The notes: generated by a model not told the origin, from the letters alone. A stretch of DNA of 64,000 nt from Methanoplanus limicola DSM 2279 (GCF_000243255.1 NZ_CM001436.1:1338077-1402076); one strand, 5' to 3'; positions 18,141-27,473 are shown, numbered from the stretch's first letter. Numbers and translations are program-made.

Positions 18141-18146
18141 CGCCCA

Positions 18147-18638
18147 ATGGATGAAAATGACAGGATGATATTATCCATACTTGAGGAAAACTGCAGAATT
18201 TCAGAGCAGGTCCTTGCGGATATGACAAACCTCAGCCGCGAGGAAGTTATATCACGAATAAAAAAGCTTGAGGAAGAAGGAATTATTAAAAATTATGTAG
18301 CGTGCATCGACTGGGAAAAAGCAGGAGACGGAGTAGTTGCAGCCATAATCGAGCTTAAAGTTTCGCCCGAAAAGGACTATGGGTATGATAAAATTGCCGA
18401 GAAGATATCAAAATTCCGGCAGGTAAAATCTCTCAGGCTTGTAAGCGGAGCATATGATCTTGAAATTCTTGTAACCGGAAGGGATATACATGAAATAGCA
18501 AGATTTGTGTCCGGTCAGATTGCTCCCCTTGAGAATATCAGAGAGACCGGGACGATACTTATAATGAAGACCTACAAAGAGAACGGGCAGCTCTATTTTG
18601 AGAAAAAGCCGGTTGAGAGACTTCCATATTCATTTTAA
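18147..18638 (+). CDS. Lrp/AsnC-family transcriptional regulator
   Basis: A 163-residue regulator. The N-terminal helix-turn-helix occupies about residues 1-60 (ILSILEENCRISEQVLADMTNLSREEVISRI) and the C-terminal RAM/ligand domain about residues 65-150. The pairing with the aminotransferase 218 bp downstream is a recurrent archaeal arrangement and suggests that it controls that gene in response to an amino acid. Dyads occur at its own start and upstream of the aminotransferase. The specific effector cannot be read from sequence. Confidence 0.9.
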   Translation: MDENDRMILSILEENCRISEQVLADMTNLSREEVISRIKKLEEEGIIKNYVACIDWEKAGDGVVAAIIELKVSPEKDYGYDKIAEKISKFRQVKSLRLVSGAYDLEILVTGRDIHEIARFVSGQIAPLENIRETGTILIMKTYKENGQLYFEKKPVERLPYSF

Positions 18639-18775
18639 GTGCTGCAGAACGGTAAAAACAGGTATAACTGGTTAAAGCAGTTAAAATCTCAGAATTATAT
18701 TGAGAGTCAGTAAAAAATCAGGACAATAAATATTCATAAATTTCCTGCAGTTCCTGCAGAGAGGATGTAGATTTT

Positions 18776-18789
18776 AGGACTTCAGTCCT
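18776..18789 (+). promoter_or_regulatory. 14-bp palindrome upstream of aminotransferase
   Basis: AGGACTTCAGTCCT is a perfect dyad (6-bp arms, 2-bp centre) immediately before a TTTAAA TATA-like element. It sits where an archaeal activator or repressor overlapping BRE/TATA would bind. The adjacent Lrp-family protein is the obvious candidate, by inference. Confidence 0.4.
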
Positions 18790-18855
18790 GGTTTAAAGAG
18801 AAGATAAATATTACCACATTAAAAAGAGACAGAAGAGAAGAACCGGAGAAAAATT

Positions 18856-20013
18856 ATGAGAGACTTTCGCTCAGAAAGAGTACGCGAAATACCACCTTCA
18901 GGGATAAGAAAATTTTTTGATATAGCCCAGGAGATGGAAGATGTAATATCACTTGGTGTCGGCGAACCGGATTATGATACACCATGGAATGTAAGGGAAG
19001 CAGCAATCAGTTCTATTGAGAAAGGTTATACAGCGTACACCTCAAACAGCGGCTTAAATGAACTCAGAGATGAGATCTCTCTCTACCAGAAGGAGAGATT
19101 CGGGGTTGATTACAATCCTGTAAATGAGGTACTGGTCACCACCGGAGCATCAGAGGCGCTCGATATAACAATAAGAACGGTCGTTAATCCGGGCGATGAG
19201 GTGCTTGTTGCAGAACCGGCATACATAGCATACTGTTCAGGAGTCATACTCTCCGGAGGAGTGCCTGTATATGTGCCCTGCCCTGCAAAGGAGAATTTCA
19301 GGCTCACACCTGACAGCCTTATGGAGAAGATAACTCCAAAATCAAAGGCGCTGCTTTGTAATTTCCCGAACAACCCCTCCGGAGGTGTGATGACTGTGGA
19401 TGACTATAAAGCAATCGCAGATGTCATTGTGGATCATGACCTCCTTTTAATCTCAGATGAGATCTACAATGAGATAACCTACGAAGGAATGCCGTCATCT
19501 GCTGCATGCGTTGAGGAACTACGTGAAAGAACAGTTATAATAAACGGTTTTTCAAAGGCATATTCAATGACCGGATGGCGGATAGGGTACATCTGTGCCC
19601 CGGAGGAGATTGCCGCCGCCGCTCTCAAAATACATCAGTACGTAATGCTCTCCGCACCTACTATGTCACAGTACGCAGCTATTGAAGCTGTTAAAAACGG
19701 CTGGGAGGCAAGAAATGAGATGGTCAGAGAGTATAATATAAGGCGTAACCTCTTCGTAAACGGGATGAGGCGTGCAGGACTTGAATGCCATATGCCCAAA
19801 GGTGCAATATACGCATTCCCGTCTGTTGAGTCCACCGGACTGTCAGATCAGGAATTTGCCGAGCGCCTCTTAAAAGAGAAGCATATAGCCGTAGTTCCGG
19901 GCAGCATATTCGGCCCTTCAGGGGCAGACCATCTCCGATGCTGCTATGCGATTTCAAGGGACAACCTTGTAACAGCGATTGAAAGAATTGAAGAGTTCGT
20001 AAACGAACTTTAG
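18856..20013 (+). CDS. Class I/II pyridoxal-phosphate aminotransferase (AspC-like)
   Basis: A fold-type I aminotransferase of 385 residues. The PLP lysine is in NGFSKAYSMTGWRIGY (about residue 235), preceded by NFPNNPSG and LLISDEIYNEITY. VGEPDYDTP near residue 36 is the usual substrate loop. It transfers an amino group between an amino acid and a 2-oxoacid. Aspartate or aromatic substrates are both plausible, and an aromatic role would suit the aro operon elsewhere in the window. It is preceded by GAAGAGAAGAACCGGAG-type SD sequence and by the dyad at 18776. Confidence 0.9.
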   Translation: MRDFRSERVREIPPSGIRKFFDIAQEMEDVISLGVGEPDYDTPWNVREAAISSIEKGYTAYTSNSGLNELRDEISLYQKERFGVDYNPVNEVLVTTGASEALDITIRTVVNPGDEVLVAEPAYIAYCSGVILSGGVPVYVPCPAKENFRLTPDSLMEKITPKSKALLCNFPNNPSGGVMTVDDYKAIADVIVDHDLLLISDEIYNEITYEGMPSSAACVEELRERTVIINGFSKAYSMTGWRIGYICAPEEIAAAALKIHQYVMLSAPTMSQYAAIEAVKNGWEARNEMVREYNIRRNLFVNGMRRAGLECHMPKGAIYAFPSVESTGLSDQEFAERLLKEKHIAVVPGSIFGPSGADHLRCCYAISRDNLVTAIERIEEFVNEL

Positions 20014-20138
20014 GTTCTGTAAAATGGTCTGTATATGATATTCAGAGCCTGGGAATAATTTTTACAGTTTCCGGGAAATTCTGTGGCAGGGCATCTCCGG
20101 AAAATCCTGTAATCCGGAAAAGTGTAATCCTTTGCGGT

Positions 20139-20162
20139 ACCCCATCATTTCCACTGGAAATC
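20139..20162 (-). other. Isolated ORB-like element
   Basis: On the minus strand the core reads CCAGTGGAAATGATGGGGTA. It differs from ORB2 (CCAGTGGAAATAAAGGGGTG) by two bases within the core up to GGGGT. It is about 4.5 kb from the origin, in the gap before pdxS. It could be an outlying initiator-binding site, a relic, or chance. Confidence 0.5.
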
Positions 20163-20267
20163 ATAATATTTATCGTTTGATCTGAGAAAAAAAGAAATTT
20201 TAATGTTCTTTTTTTGGCTATTAATTTAAAATCACCTAAAAGTCATCCGGGTAAAGCAATGATGACT

Positions 20268-20280
20268 ACCCTATATTTAT
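20268..20280 (+). promoter_or_regulatory. TATA box of pdxS
   Basis: CCCTATATTTATTTT lies about 30-35 nt before the ATG at 20307 and about 20 nt before the in-frame ATG at 20289. The spacing implies a leaderless or near-leaderless transcript starting near 20300. This supports the 20307 start and shows that the longer frame from 20214 lies upstream of transcription. Confidence 0.5.
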
Positions 20281-20306
20281 TTTATTACATGTTCAAACTA
20301 AATGCA

Positions 20307-21203
20307 ATGAAATTAGAAGACCTCAGGTTTGGAACCGAACTATTGAAGAGGGGATTTGCATCTATGCAGAAGGGCGGCGTCATTATGGACGTTGTCAATG
20401 CAGAACAGGCCGAGATTGCAGAGTCTGCCGGCGCTATTGCAGTAATGGCGCTTGAGCGTGTCCCGTCTGATATCAGAAAGGCGGGCGGCGTTGCAAGAAT
20501 GGCAGATGTAGCAAAGATCGAAGAGATTATTGAAGCCGTATCTATTCCGGTGATGGGTAAGGCGCGTATAGGTCACTTTGTTGAGGCACAGGTACTTGAA
20601 GCGATTGGTGTGGATATGATCGACGAGAGTGAGGTTTTAACACCTGCCGATGAAGAATTTCACATCGACAAGCAGAAATTTACAGTACCTTTTGTCTGCG
20701 GAGCAAGAAATCTTGGTGAGGCCTGCCGGAGAATTGCCGAAGGCGCAGCCATGATCAGAACAAAGGGCGAGGCCGGAACAGGAAATGTTGTTGAGGCAGT
20801 AAGGCACATGAGATCAATCTCTGGTTCGATCAGACAGCTTGAAGGCATGAATGACCAGGAGATTGCAATGTACGCAAGAAATATTGAAGCACCATTTGCG
20901 ATTGTTAAGGAATGCTCAACACTCGGCAGGCTCCCGGTTGTAAACTTCTCAGCAGGCGGTATTGCAACGCCTTCAGATGCAGCAATGATGATGCAGCTCG
21001 GTTGTGATGGTGTCTTTGTAGGATCAGGCATCTTCAAGTCAGAGACTCCTGAAGTGATGGCGCGTGCAATCGTTGAAGCAGTGAACAACTTTGAAGATCC
21101 GCTCGCTGTTGCGAATGCAAGCAGAAACCTTGGTGAAGCGATGCCCGGCCTTGACGTACACACATTAAGTGATGAAGAGGTGCTCTCGACACGTGGCAAT
21201 TAA
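20307..21203 (+). CDS. pdxS: Pyridoxal 5'-phosphate synthase subunit PdxS
   Basis: Makes PLP from ribose 5-phosphate, glyceraldehyde 3-phosphate and ammonia supplied by PdxT. The 298 residues match the family. Signatures are [40 protein letters not shown] (the first imine-forming Lys), [19 protein letters not shown] (second Lys) and [21 protein letters not shown]. The frame is open back to 20214, but PdxS proteins begin at the [13 protein letters not shown] segment, so I start at 20307. The gene overlaps pdxT. Confidence 0.95.
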   Translation: MKLEDLRFGTELLKRGFASMQKGGVIMDVVNAEQAEIAESAGAIAVMALERVPSDIRKAGGVARMADVAKIEEIIEAVSIPVMGKARIGHFVEAQVLEAIGVDMIDESEVLTPADEEFHIDKQKFTVPFVCGARNLGEACRRIAEGAAMIRTKGEAGTGNVVEAVRHMRSISGSIRQLEGMNDQEIAMYARNIEAPFAIVKECSTLGRLPVVNFSAGGIATPSDAAMMMQLGCDGVFVGSGIFKSETPEVMARAIVEAVNNFEDPLAVANASRNLGEAMPGLDVHTLSDEEVLSTRGN

Positions 21204-21789
21204 GATCGGTGTTCTGGCCCTTCAGGGAAATGTATCCGAGCATATCCATGCATTTGAAGCTGCAATAGCCAGGTCGGGTATCTTTAAAAATTATGAGGTA
21301 TTTCCGTTAAAAAAAGCTGATGATATACCCTCATGCAGCGCAATAGCCATTCCCGGAGGAGAGTCAACTACAATATCAAGACTTATTGATAAAAATCATA
21401 TGAGGGAGGAGTTTGAGAATTTCAGCGGCGGAATTTTTGCAACCTGCGCCGGGATGGTCATGTGCGCCGGTGCCGTCGATGACGAAAGGGTAAAGCCCTT
21501 ATCCCTTATTGATATTGAAGTCGGAAGAAATGCCTTTGGAAGACAGAAGGATTCTTTTGAGGCTGAAATCGAAATCAAAGGATATAAAGAGCCATACAGG
21601 GCGATATTCATACGGGCGCCGGTTGTAATATCGGCAGGCAGTGGTGTTGAAGTTCTTTCTGAGATTGATCAGGGCATTGTTGCCGTAAAATCAGGTAAGC
21701 ATATGGCGCTCTCTTTCCACCCGGAACTGACAGGTGATTTCAGACTTCATATAGATTTTATTAAAAATCTTGGAATAACGGAAGAATAA
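21193..21789 (+). CDS. pdxT: Pyridoxal 5'-phosphate synthase glutaminase PdxT
   Basis: Class I glutaminase that feeds ammonia to PdxS. From the GTG at 21193 it has 198 residues, starting [17 protein letters not shown] as in the family. It shows PGGESTTI, the nucleophile in ATCAGM, and the His-Glu pair in SFHPEL. Upstream ATGs at 21169/21172 would add non-family residues. GAAGAGGTG at about 21174-21182 can act as SD for the GTG. It overlaps pdxS by 11 bases, as expected for a coupled complex. Confidence 0.93.
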   Translation: MAIKIGVLALQGNVSEHIHAFEAAIARSGIFKNYEVFPLKKADDIPSCSAIAIPGGESTTISRLIDKNHMREEFENFSGGIFATCAGMVMCAGAVDDERVKPLSLIDIEVGRNAFGRQKDSFEAEIEIKGYKEPYRAIFIRAPVVISAGSGVEVLSEIDQGIVAVKSGKHMALSFHPELTGDFRLHIDFIKNLGITEE

Positions 21790-21973
21790 TTCCAATAAAA
21801 AGAGATCTCCGGTTTAAATAACCGGAATAAATATCCATATCATCTTTTTTAATTTATGCGGGGAATGTTTTTTCAGACGGAATTTATCATTCAGAACCAT
21901 TTCATAAAATTTCCGGAGTACATACGGGAGGACTCTTACTGTTATTACAGTCTGAATCGGTGGTTTTACCGGA

Positions 21974-22117
21974 CAGAATCTGATATTTGAATCTGTTTCC
22001 TGGTGGACAGAATCTGAAATTCTGATATCTCATCTCTTACTTTACCCGGCAGAATCTGAAATTCTGATATTTCATCTCTTACTTTACCCGGCAGAATCTG
22101 AAATTCTGATATTTCAA
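21974..22117 (+). repeat. 42-bp tandem repeats with internal dyad upstream of purA
   Basis: The element CAGAATCTGAAATTCTGATAT starts at 22008, 22050 and 22092, two exact 42-bp steps. A diverged copy lies at 21974. Each full copy contains the inverted repeat CAGAAT-N5-ATTCTG, and copies are linked by TTCATCTCTTACTTTACCCGG or close variants. The array ends about 60 bp before the purA TATA box. It is either a repeated operator or an expanded intergenic repeat. The rest of the gap (21790-21970) shows nothing else. Confidence 0.9.
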
Positions 22118-22179
22118 TTTGTTGTATAATCGGTCAGAAAAATATTCATAATCCGGGTTATCATCAAAAGATTCATCAG

Positions 22180-22190
22180 TGTATATAACC
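22180..22190 (+). promoter_or_regulatory. TATA box of purA
   Basis: TGTATATAACC is centred about 26 nt before the purA ATG (22211). This is the distance expected for a leaderless archaeal mRNA. No SD is present. Confidence 0.6.
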
Positions 22191-22210
22191 CCATCTTTAA
22201 TGAAAAATAA

Positions 22211-23221
22211 ATGAGTTGTACTATAATAGTTGGCGGTTTTTTTGGTGATGAAGGCAAGGGCAAGATTGTTGCCCATGTTGCACATAAAGATAAACCCTCA
22301 ATCATATCACGCGGTGGTGTCGGTCCCAATGCAGGCCACACAGTTCAGGTAGGCGAAAAGGAATACGGTGTAAGGATGATCCCTTCAGGATTTGTATTCC
22401 CGGAAGCAAAATTATGCATTGGAAGCGGTGTTCTTGTAAATCCCGAGGTATTCAAAAGCGAAGTTGATATGGTCGGAGTCGGAGACAGAATTTTTGTCGA
22501 TGGAAGATGCAGTATCATTGAAGAAGAGCATATCCTTCAGGATAAAGCCAATGAGCATCTCTCCAAGACCATAGGTTCTACCGGAACAGGATGCGGCCCT
22601 GCAAATGTTGCAAGAGTTAACAGGGTTGCAAAGCAGGCAAAGGACATTCCTGAACTTAAACCTTATCTGGCAGATGTCGCATTTGAGATCAATGAAGCGC
22701 TCGCAAGGGGAGAAAATGTCCTCCTTGAAGGAACCCAGGGCTTTGGAATTTCACTTTACTTTGGTACATATCCTTTTGTGACGAGCAAGGATACATCAGC
22801 TTCACAGATTGCAGCAGACAACGGTGTGGGCCCTACAATGATCGACGACGTCATTGTAGTCTTTAAGGCATATCCTACAAGAGTCGGTGAAGGTCCGTTT
22901 GGAACTGAGATGACACGTGATGAATCACATGAACTTGGCATTCAGGAATTCGGTACTGTAACACGGCGTGAGAGAAGAATAGGGGTCTGGGACGGCAAGA
23001 TGGCACGTTATTCAGCAATGATCAACGGATGCACAATTGCAGCAATAACAGGAATTGATCATGTAGATCCTGAATGCTTTGGCGCAACAGAGTACGAACA
23101 GCTTACACCAAAAGCACTTGAATTCATAAAGCAGGCTGAAGAGGATATCGGTGTTCCTGTAAAGCTTATATCAACCGGTCCTGAGATGACTCAGATCATT
23201 GATATAAGGGATCGCAAATAA
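22211..23221 (+). CDS. purA: Adenylosuccinate synthetase PurA
   Basis: Converts IMP and aspartate to adenylosuccinate using GTP, the first committed step to AMP. At 336 residues it is the short archaeal form (bacterial enzymes have about 430). The N-terminal GTP/IMP loop is [11 protein letters not shown] and the catalytic Asp-His pair follows in [11 protein letters not shown]. Further signatures are [18 protein letters not shown] and [12 protein letters not shown]. It is probably leaderless and may be controlled by the dyad-bearing 42-bp repeats upstream. Confidence 0.95.
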   Translation: MSCTIIVGGFFGDEGKGKIVAHVAHKDKPSIISRGGVGPNAGHTVQVGEKEYGVRMIPSGFVFPEAKLCIGSGVLVNPEVFKSEVDMVGVGDRIFVDGRCSIIEEEHILQDKANEHLSKTIGSTGTGCGPANVARVNRVAKQAKDIPELKPYLADVAFEINEALARGENVLLEGTQGFGISLYFGTYPFVTSKDTSASQIAADNGVGPTMIDDVIVVFKAYPTRVGEGPFGTEMTRDESHELGIQEFGTVTRRERRIGVWDGKMARYSAMINGCTIAAITGIDHVDPECFGATEYEQLTPKALEFIKQAEEDIGVPVKLISTGPEMTQIIDIRDRK

Positions 23222-23241
23222 TTTTTTATGAGGGATTAAAA

Positions 23242-23451
23242 ATGAAGATGTCAACCTATGAGATACTCTGCTGTCCTGTATGTAAGGGTGATCTGACTCT
23301 TAAGACCGATAAGAAGGAGATTCTTGAGACTGGTGAGGAAGATATAATTGAGGGTACTCTCAGGTGCGAGAGCTGCGGTGTTGATTATCCAGTCAGTGAA
23401 GGAATACCTGATCTCCTTCCAAGGGACAAAAAAGGAATAATTTCAGGCTGA
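23242..23451 (+). CDS. Trm112-like zinc-ribbon protein
   Basis: A 69-residue protein with two CxxC pairs (CCPVCKGDL and CESCGVDYPV) and the C-terminal GIPDLLP segment of the Trm112/UPF0434 family. In eukaryotes and archaea Trm112 is an obligate activator of several tRNA, rRNA and protein methyltransferases. It lies 20 bp after purA with a GAGGGA SD, so it may be co-transcribed. The partner methyltransferase is not encoded nearby. Confidence 0.82.
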   Translation: MKMSTYEILCCPVCKGDLTLKTDKKEILETGEEDIIEGTLRCESCGVDYPVSEGIPDLLPRDKKGIISG

Positions 23452-23470
23452 AGATCATAGTATAATGCAG

Positions 23471-23496
23471 AACTTTCCGGAATGGTCCGGAAAGTT
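23471..23496 (+). terminator. Strong hairpin after the Trm112-like gene
   Basis: AACTTTCCGGA / TCCGGAAAGTT is a perfect 11-bp inverted repeat with a 4-nt loop (ATGG), 20 bp past the stop codon. It is followed by TTGGTTATT, so there is no long U tract. It may terminate transcription or protect the purA mRNA 3' end. Confidence 0.55.
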
Positions 23497-23710
23497 TGGT
23501 TATTAATATGAAGTGCGGTATATGTGCATATTCTGGGATAATATCCGATAGACTCCGATTATGCCAAAACATTATGCAGTGCACTATAAGCACAGAATTA
23601 AATAACAGGCATACAGTTGTTAAATAGAGAACCAACTTTTGTTGAACAGATGCGGGAAGATTTCATATTCTGATATCCGGAATAAGACAATAGGCACAGG
23701 CAGTAATATT

Positions 23711-24229
23711 ATGGGTGAATTTGAGGTAAATATAAACAAATCAGGGATTAATTCAATAGAGGCACCTGAAGAAGTGGATATAGAGAATGGTGAAAACATT
23801 GTCTTAAAACTGATCAATAACGGAACACCTCTGCATCTTACAGTATCTGCCGTAAACGCCAGGAAATTCACTCCCTTTTTGCATGAAAATCTATTCCTTG
23901 AAAATAAAGTCATACTTAAAATCCCTGTTTTATCTGATGCACCCAAAGGGAGCTTTAAAATTGAGATTATTACAGGTTACGGGACTTTAAGATATGGGAT
24001 TGCCATTAATGTAAAGGACAGGGCAATTGAAATTCCGGATGAGATAGAAGAGATTCCTGAACCTGAGGATCATACTGATCTCTATATGAAAGCCGGATTT
24101 ATGGGTCTTCTTGGTGCAGGGTGGGCCGCATATATATTCGGACTTTATCTTCCGGGAACTGTCCCCGGCATTGTATCGGTAATTCTCATAACTGCTGCGG
24201 CATACATCGGATGGCAATACCGGCCCTGA
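23711..24229 (+). CDS. Conserved archaeal membrane-anchored protein, function unknown
   Basis: The 173 residues from ATG 23711 comprise a beta-rich N-terminal domain (about 1-110, with INSIEAPEEVDIEN and LINNGTPLHLTVS), an acidic linker rich in Glu and Pro, and two hydrophobic helices at the C-terminus ending in GWQYRP. It looks like an extracytoplasmic or cytoplasmic beta-sandwich tethered by a helical hairpin. From memory it resembles a family of unknown function in other archaea (possibly DUF7524), not verified. The frame is open from 23639, but those first 24 residues look non-conserved. It overlaps cbiB by 19 bases. Confidence 0.75.
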   Translation: MGEFEVNINKSGINSIEAPEEVDIENGENIVLKLINNGTPLHLTVSAVNARKFTPFLHENLFLENKVILKIPVLSDAPKGSFKIEIITGYGTLRYGIAINVKDRAIEIPDEIEEIPEPEDHTDLYMKAGFMGLLGAGWAAYIFGLYLPGTVPGIVSVILITAAAYIGWQYRP

Positions 24230-25140
24230 TTATCTGGCTGTCACTCCTGTTTGACAGAGTTTCAGGCGACCCACCAAACAGGTATCACCCGGTTGCCTGG
24301 CTTGGACGGTTTATTGCTCTCTGGGGCAGTCCGGAGATATACCCGGCGTGGTTACAGAGATTATCCGGAGTTATTTTCTCTCTTTTGACTGCGGTTCTCT
24401 TTACGCTGCCGTTTTTGTTGTTTGATATCTTCACATACGGAATAATAGCTTTCATTGCAGGGGCAGTGCTGTTAAAGATCTGTCTTGCCCTGCGCTGCCT
24501 TGAAGAGCATGTTGAATCTGTAACTGAGGCGGTTGAGAAGGGGGACGGACGCAGTGAGGCAGGTATGCTTGTATCCAGAAATACCTCTTCACTCTCTGAA
24601 GAGGAACTGCTCTCAGCTGCGTATGAATCAATGGCAGAGAATCTTGTTGATTCTGTAATATCGCCTCTCTTTTATTATACAATGGCCGGACTTGGAGGCG
24701 CGGCATTCTTCAGGGCGTACAATACCATGGACGCTATGCTGGGATATAAGGATGACAGGAGGTATCTTGGTTGGTTTCCGGCAAGGATGGACGACCTTCT
24801 TAATTTTATACCGGCCAGGATTGCGGGACTATCACTTATAATTTACTTCTTTTTTAATGGCAGTCTGAAGGATGCATGGCTCTGCATGAGGCGGGACGCC
24901 AGGAAAAGGCCGGGAATAAACGGCGGCATTCCCATGGCGCTTATTGCAGGCGGAACGGGGATCAGGTTTGAAAAACCCGGATGCTATACAATCGGTGACC
25001 CTGTTAATACTCTTGCAGAGTCCGGAAAAGAGATTGTAAAAGCTGTCAGGTATGCGACAGTGATCTCAGCCCTCATATTTTCGGCTGTAATTGTCCTTTC
25101 AGGTGATATTGTGCTGAATATTTTTTTCAGACTGATGTAA
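24211..25140 (+). CDS. cbiB: Adenosylcobinamide-phosphate synthase CbiB
   Basis: Membrane enzyme that attaches the aminopropanol (phosphate) arm to adenosylcobyric acid in cobalamin/factor III synthesis, which methanogens need for corrinoid methyltransferases. The 309 residues contain FDRVSGDPPNRYHPVAWLGR at the N-terminus, the highly conserved ENLVDSVISPLFYY, RAYNTMDAMLGYK and GWFPARMDDLLNF. Several hydrophobic segments are visible. I chose ATG 24211 because the family begins a few residues before the DPPxxxHPV motif; the frame from 24121 only overlaps the preceding gene. No other cobalamin gene is adjacent. Confidence 0.93.
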   Translation: MAIPALIIWLSLLFDRVSGDPPNRYHPVAWLGRFIALWGSPEIYPAWLQRLSGVIFSLLTAVLFTLPFLLFDIFTYGIIAFIAGAVLLKICLALRCLEEHVESVTEAVEKGDGRSEAGMLVSRNTSSLSEEELLSAAYESMAENLVDSVISPLFYYTMAGLGGAAFFRAYNTMDAMLGYKDDRRYLGWFPARMDDLLNFIPARIAGLSLIIYFFFNGSLKDAWLCMRRDARKRPGINGGIPMALIAGGTGIRFEKPGCYTIGDPVNTLAESGKEIVKAVRYATVISALIFSAVIVLSGDIVLNIFFRLM

Positions 25141-25321
25141 ATCAGAAGTGTTTTCTGTCAGTGTAAAGGGTATTTGGCAGTTATAATCTGATATCATGGA
25201 CTTACTTACAGTTATTTTCCGGCCTTATCACTTCTGTGAAATATTTAAATCAGATATGATAATGCTTCCTTCATTATATGTGTTCAGAGAGAATTCCCGT
25301 CAGATGGGTGACTTTTTTGTC

Positions 25322-26140
25322 TTATCTTCTGATTTCTTCTGAGAGATCTTTTAGGCCCCGGTAGTATATATCTGCAATATTTTTTATGAAGATCGCAATT
25401 TTGGGGTTTATTAGAATGATTGTATATCCGACTGCGATGAGGGTCAGGAGGGAAAGTCCGAATTCAGATATGATATTATGCGCCCAGAAGTAACTTTCAT
25501 AACCGAACTGTCCGTTTGATGCGATCTCGGGCAGGAAAGGAAACCACTGTTTGGTATATGAAATTATTACAAAGACATTTCTTATGAGATTCATCAGAAT
25601 GATAAGGGCAACAACAGCCACAACTGAGATTAACTTCTGCTTAATTCCGGATTTGGCAGTAAAAACCGCGCCCGTCATAATAGCTATCGCCTGAATGCCT
25701 GTGCATCCCAGCACAATTTCGACTCTGAATATGTCATGCATAAACATATTCCATTCCGGCAGGCTATAGGTGAATCCGAGAGCTGTGAAAACAGTTTCAG
25801 TCATCTTTACATTGAGGAGTATGAGGGTATCTCCAAGAACGGGTATATAGGCAAAGGGTGCGAAGATGAGGTAAGCTATTGCTGCACCCCTTGTGAGCAT
25901 TATTATATTTTCATTCTCTGCGAGGCATTTTTTTACTGTAATTAAAAGTACAGGAAGGGACAGGAATGCCACTATGGGATATGCGATATTATTCTCTGAA
26001 AAATATTCCGGGAAGTTTGCAAATACTGAGGCAACCAGAAATATCCATCCTGCGGAGGCAAATATTTTTTTGTACTTCCCCGGAAAGAGAAATAGAAGAA
26101 AACCTGCAAATGAAATTGATGCAAGCAAGGTCTGAATCAT
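25322..26140 (-). CDS. artA: Archaeosortase A
   Basis: Integral-membrane transpeptidase of the exosortase/archaeosortase family that processes C-terminal sorting signals (PGF-CTERM type) and attaches surface proteins to a membrane lipid. The 272 residues have about 7-8 hydrophobic helices and the complete catalytic set: Cys146 in LGCTGIQ, Arg187 in NLIRNVF and His221 in FWAHNIISE. No PGF-CTERM substrate is encoded in the window. It stands alone, divergent from the sensor kinase at 26295. It probably matters for the same cell surface that the glycan island decorates. Confidence 0.9.
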   Translation of the reverse strand: MIQTLLASISFAGFLLFLFPGKYKKIFASAGWIFLVASVFANFPEYFSENNIAYPIVAFLSLPVLLITVKKCLAENENIIMLTRGAAIAYLIFAPFAYIPVLGDTLILLNVKMTETVFTALGFTYSLPEWNMFMHDIFRVEIVLGCTGIQAIAIMTGAVFTAKSGIKQKLISVVAVVALIILMNLIRNVFVIISYTKQWFPFLPEIASNGQFGYESYFWAHNIISEFGLSLLTLIAVGYTIILINPKIAIFIKNIADIYYRGLKDLSEEIRR

Positions 26141-26294
26141 CTGTCTGTTTTAGTTTGATTTGTGATGCAATAATATTTGCCTGAAATGATCCGGAAATAT
26201 TACAGAATATAACATTTTTGGTGCACTAACGCATATCAGAAAGAATAACAATTAAGTATATTGGAGGATTATAATATCATAATCAGGTGTAATT

Positions 26295-27473
26295 ATGTCA
26301 AGACAAATTGAAGAGAGTAAGCGGGAACTTTCAAGAGTTATGGAACTCCTGAAGGATGAGCCGAGAGGACTTTCAATAACAGATATTTCAAGACTGCTGA
26401 ATATGAACCGGAATTCGGTCTCAAAATATCTTAATATGCTTCTCATATCCGGAAAAGTTGATATGAGGAGTATTGGCGTTGCAAAAGTATATTTTCTCTC
26501 TCACAGGGTTCCAATCTCTGCGATGCTTGATTATTCCTCCGATGCGATTGTTGTTCTGGATGAGAAGCAGAAGGTTGTCCAGGCCAATGATAATTTCATA
26601 TCTTTTACCGGATACAACAGGAATGAACTGATAGGTCTGAGAATTCCTGACTCCTCCCTTCCTGTAGTTACAAATCCGACTGTCCTTAAAACAATAAATG
26701 ACCTTCTCAGGGGAGAAGGCGAAGCAAAAGAGATAGAGTGGGAAGATGAGTCCGGGGATTTTTTCTACCTTGTAAAACTAATACCGACAGTTTTTGATGA
26801 GGGTAATCCGGGAGTTACGATCATTCTTGAGGATGTAACTGAGATCAGAAAGGCGCTGCGTGAGAAGGAGCTCCTGATTGATGAGATACATCTAAGGGTC
26901 AGGAATAACCTCCAGGTGATCTCCAGCCTTCTTAATATGCAGTCACAGGGCATTGAGGATGAACAGTCAAAGGAGGCATTATCGGAGGCGCAGATGAGGC
27001 TATCAGCCCTGGCGCTCGTTCATGAAAACCTTCATTATTCATCAGATCAGCAGCATATCAATGTAGCTGAGTATGTAAAAAGCCTTGCAGAGGATATATC
27101 ATCCGGAATTAACACTGACTGTTCAGGAATTGATGTTGAGATAAGTGCCGATATGGACCTTGGGATTGATCTCTCCATACCGTTTGGGATGATGGTCAAT
27201 GAACTTCTGACAAACTCTTTCAGGCATGCCTTTCCGGATAAGAAAAGCGGCAGAATAACAGTCACGCTTAAGAAGGCTGCACCATCAGTTTATACATTGA
27301 CTTTTGAAGATAACGGAACAGGTTTCCCGGAAGATTTCGACAGGAAGAATATTACATCTCTTGGTCTGTCTCTGGTTAAAAATATTGCAGAGAGGCAGCT
27401 TTCAGGGTCAATGGATATCATCACCGGAAAAGGAACCAGAATAATAATTAATTTCGCAGAGGAGAATAACTGA
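26295..27473 (+). CDS. Sensor histidine kinase A (HTH-PAS-HisKA_2-HATPase), altered H-box
   Basis: A soluble 392-residue kinase. A winged-helix-like domain (about 10-70, ITDISRLLNMNRNSVSKYLNML) is followed by a PAS domain (about 75-190), a HisKA_2-type dimerisation helix (about 195-265) and an HATPase domain (about 285-390). ATP-binding motifs look intact: NELLTN (N302, N307) and DNGTGF (339-344). The H-box reads EIHLRVRNN where the family has E-x-H-H-R-V-K-N-N, so the His directly before Arg is Leu200; His199 remains. The next gene, 9 bp downstream, is its likely response regulator. A second kinase lies convergent at 28175. Confidence 0.88.
   Translation: MSRQIEESKRELSRVMELLKDEPRGLSITDISRLLNMNRNSVSKYLNMLLISGKVDMRSIGVAKVYFLSHRVPISAMLDYSSDAIVVLDEKQKVVQANDNFISFTGYNRNELIGLRIPDSSLPVVTNPTVLKTINDLLRGEGEAKEIEWEDESGDFFYLVKLIPTVFDEGNPGVTIILEDVTEIRKALREKELLIDEIHLRVRNNLQVISSLLNMQSQGIEDEQSKEALSEAQMRLSALALVHENLHYSSDQQHINVAEYVKSLAEDISSGINTDCSGIDVEISADMDLGIDLSIPFGMMVNELLTNSFRHAFPDKKSGRITVTLKKAAPSVYTLTFEDNGTGFPEDFDRKNITSLGLSLVKNIAERQLSGSMDIITGKGTRIIINFAEENN

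Noticed and set aside
20214-20306. N-terminal extension of PdxS
   Set aside because: The promoter TATA box falls inside it, and PdxS proteins begin at the later Met.
21974-22117. Short CRISPR-like array before purA
   Set aside because: The sequence between dyads is nearly the same in every copy, so there are no spacers.
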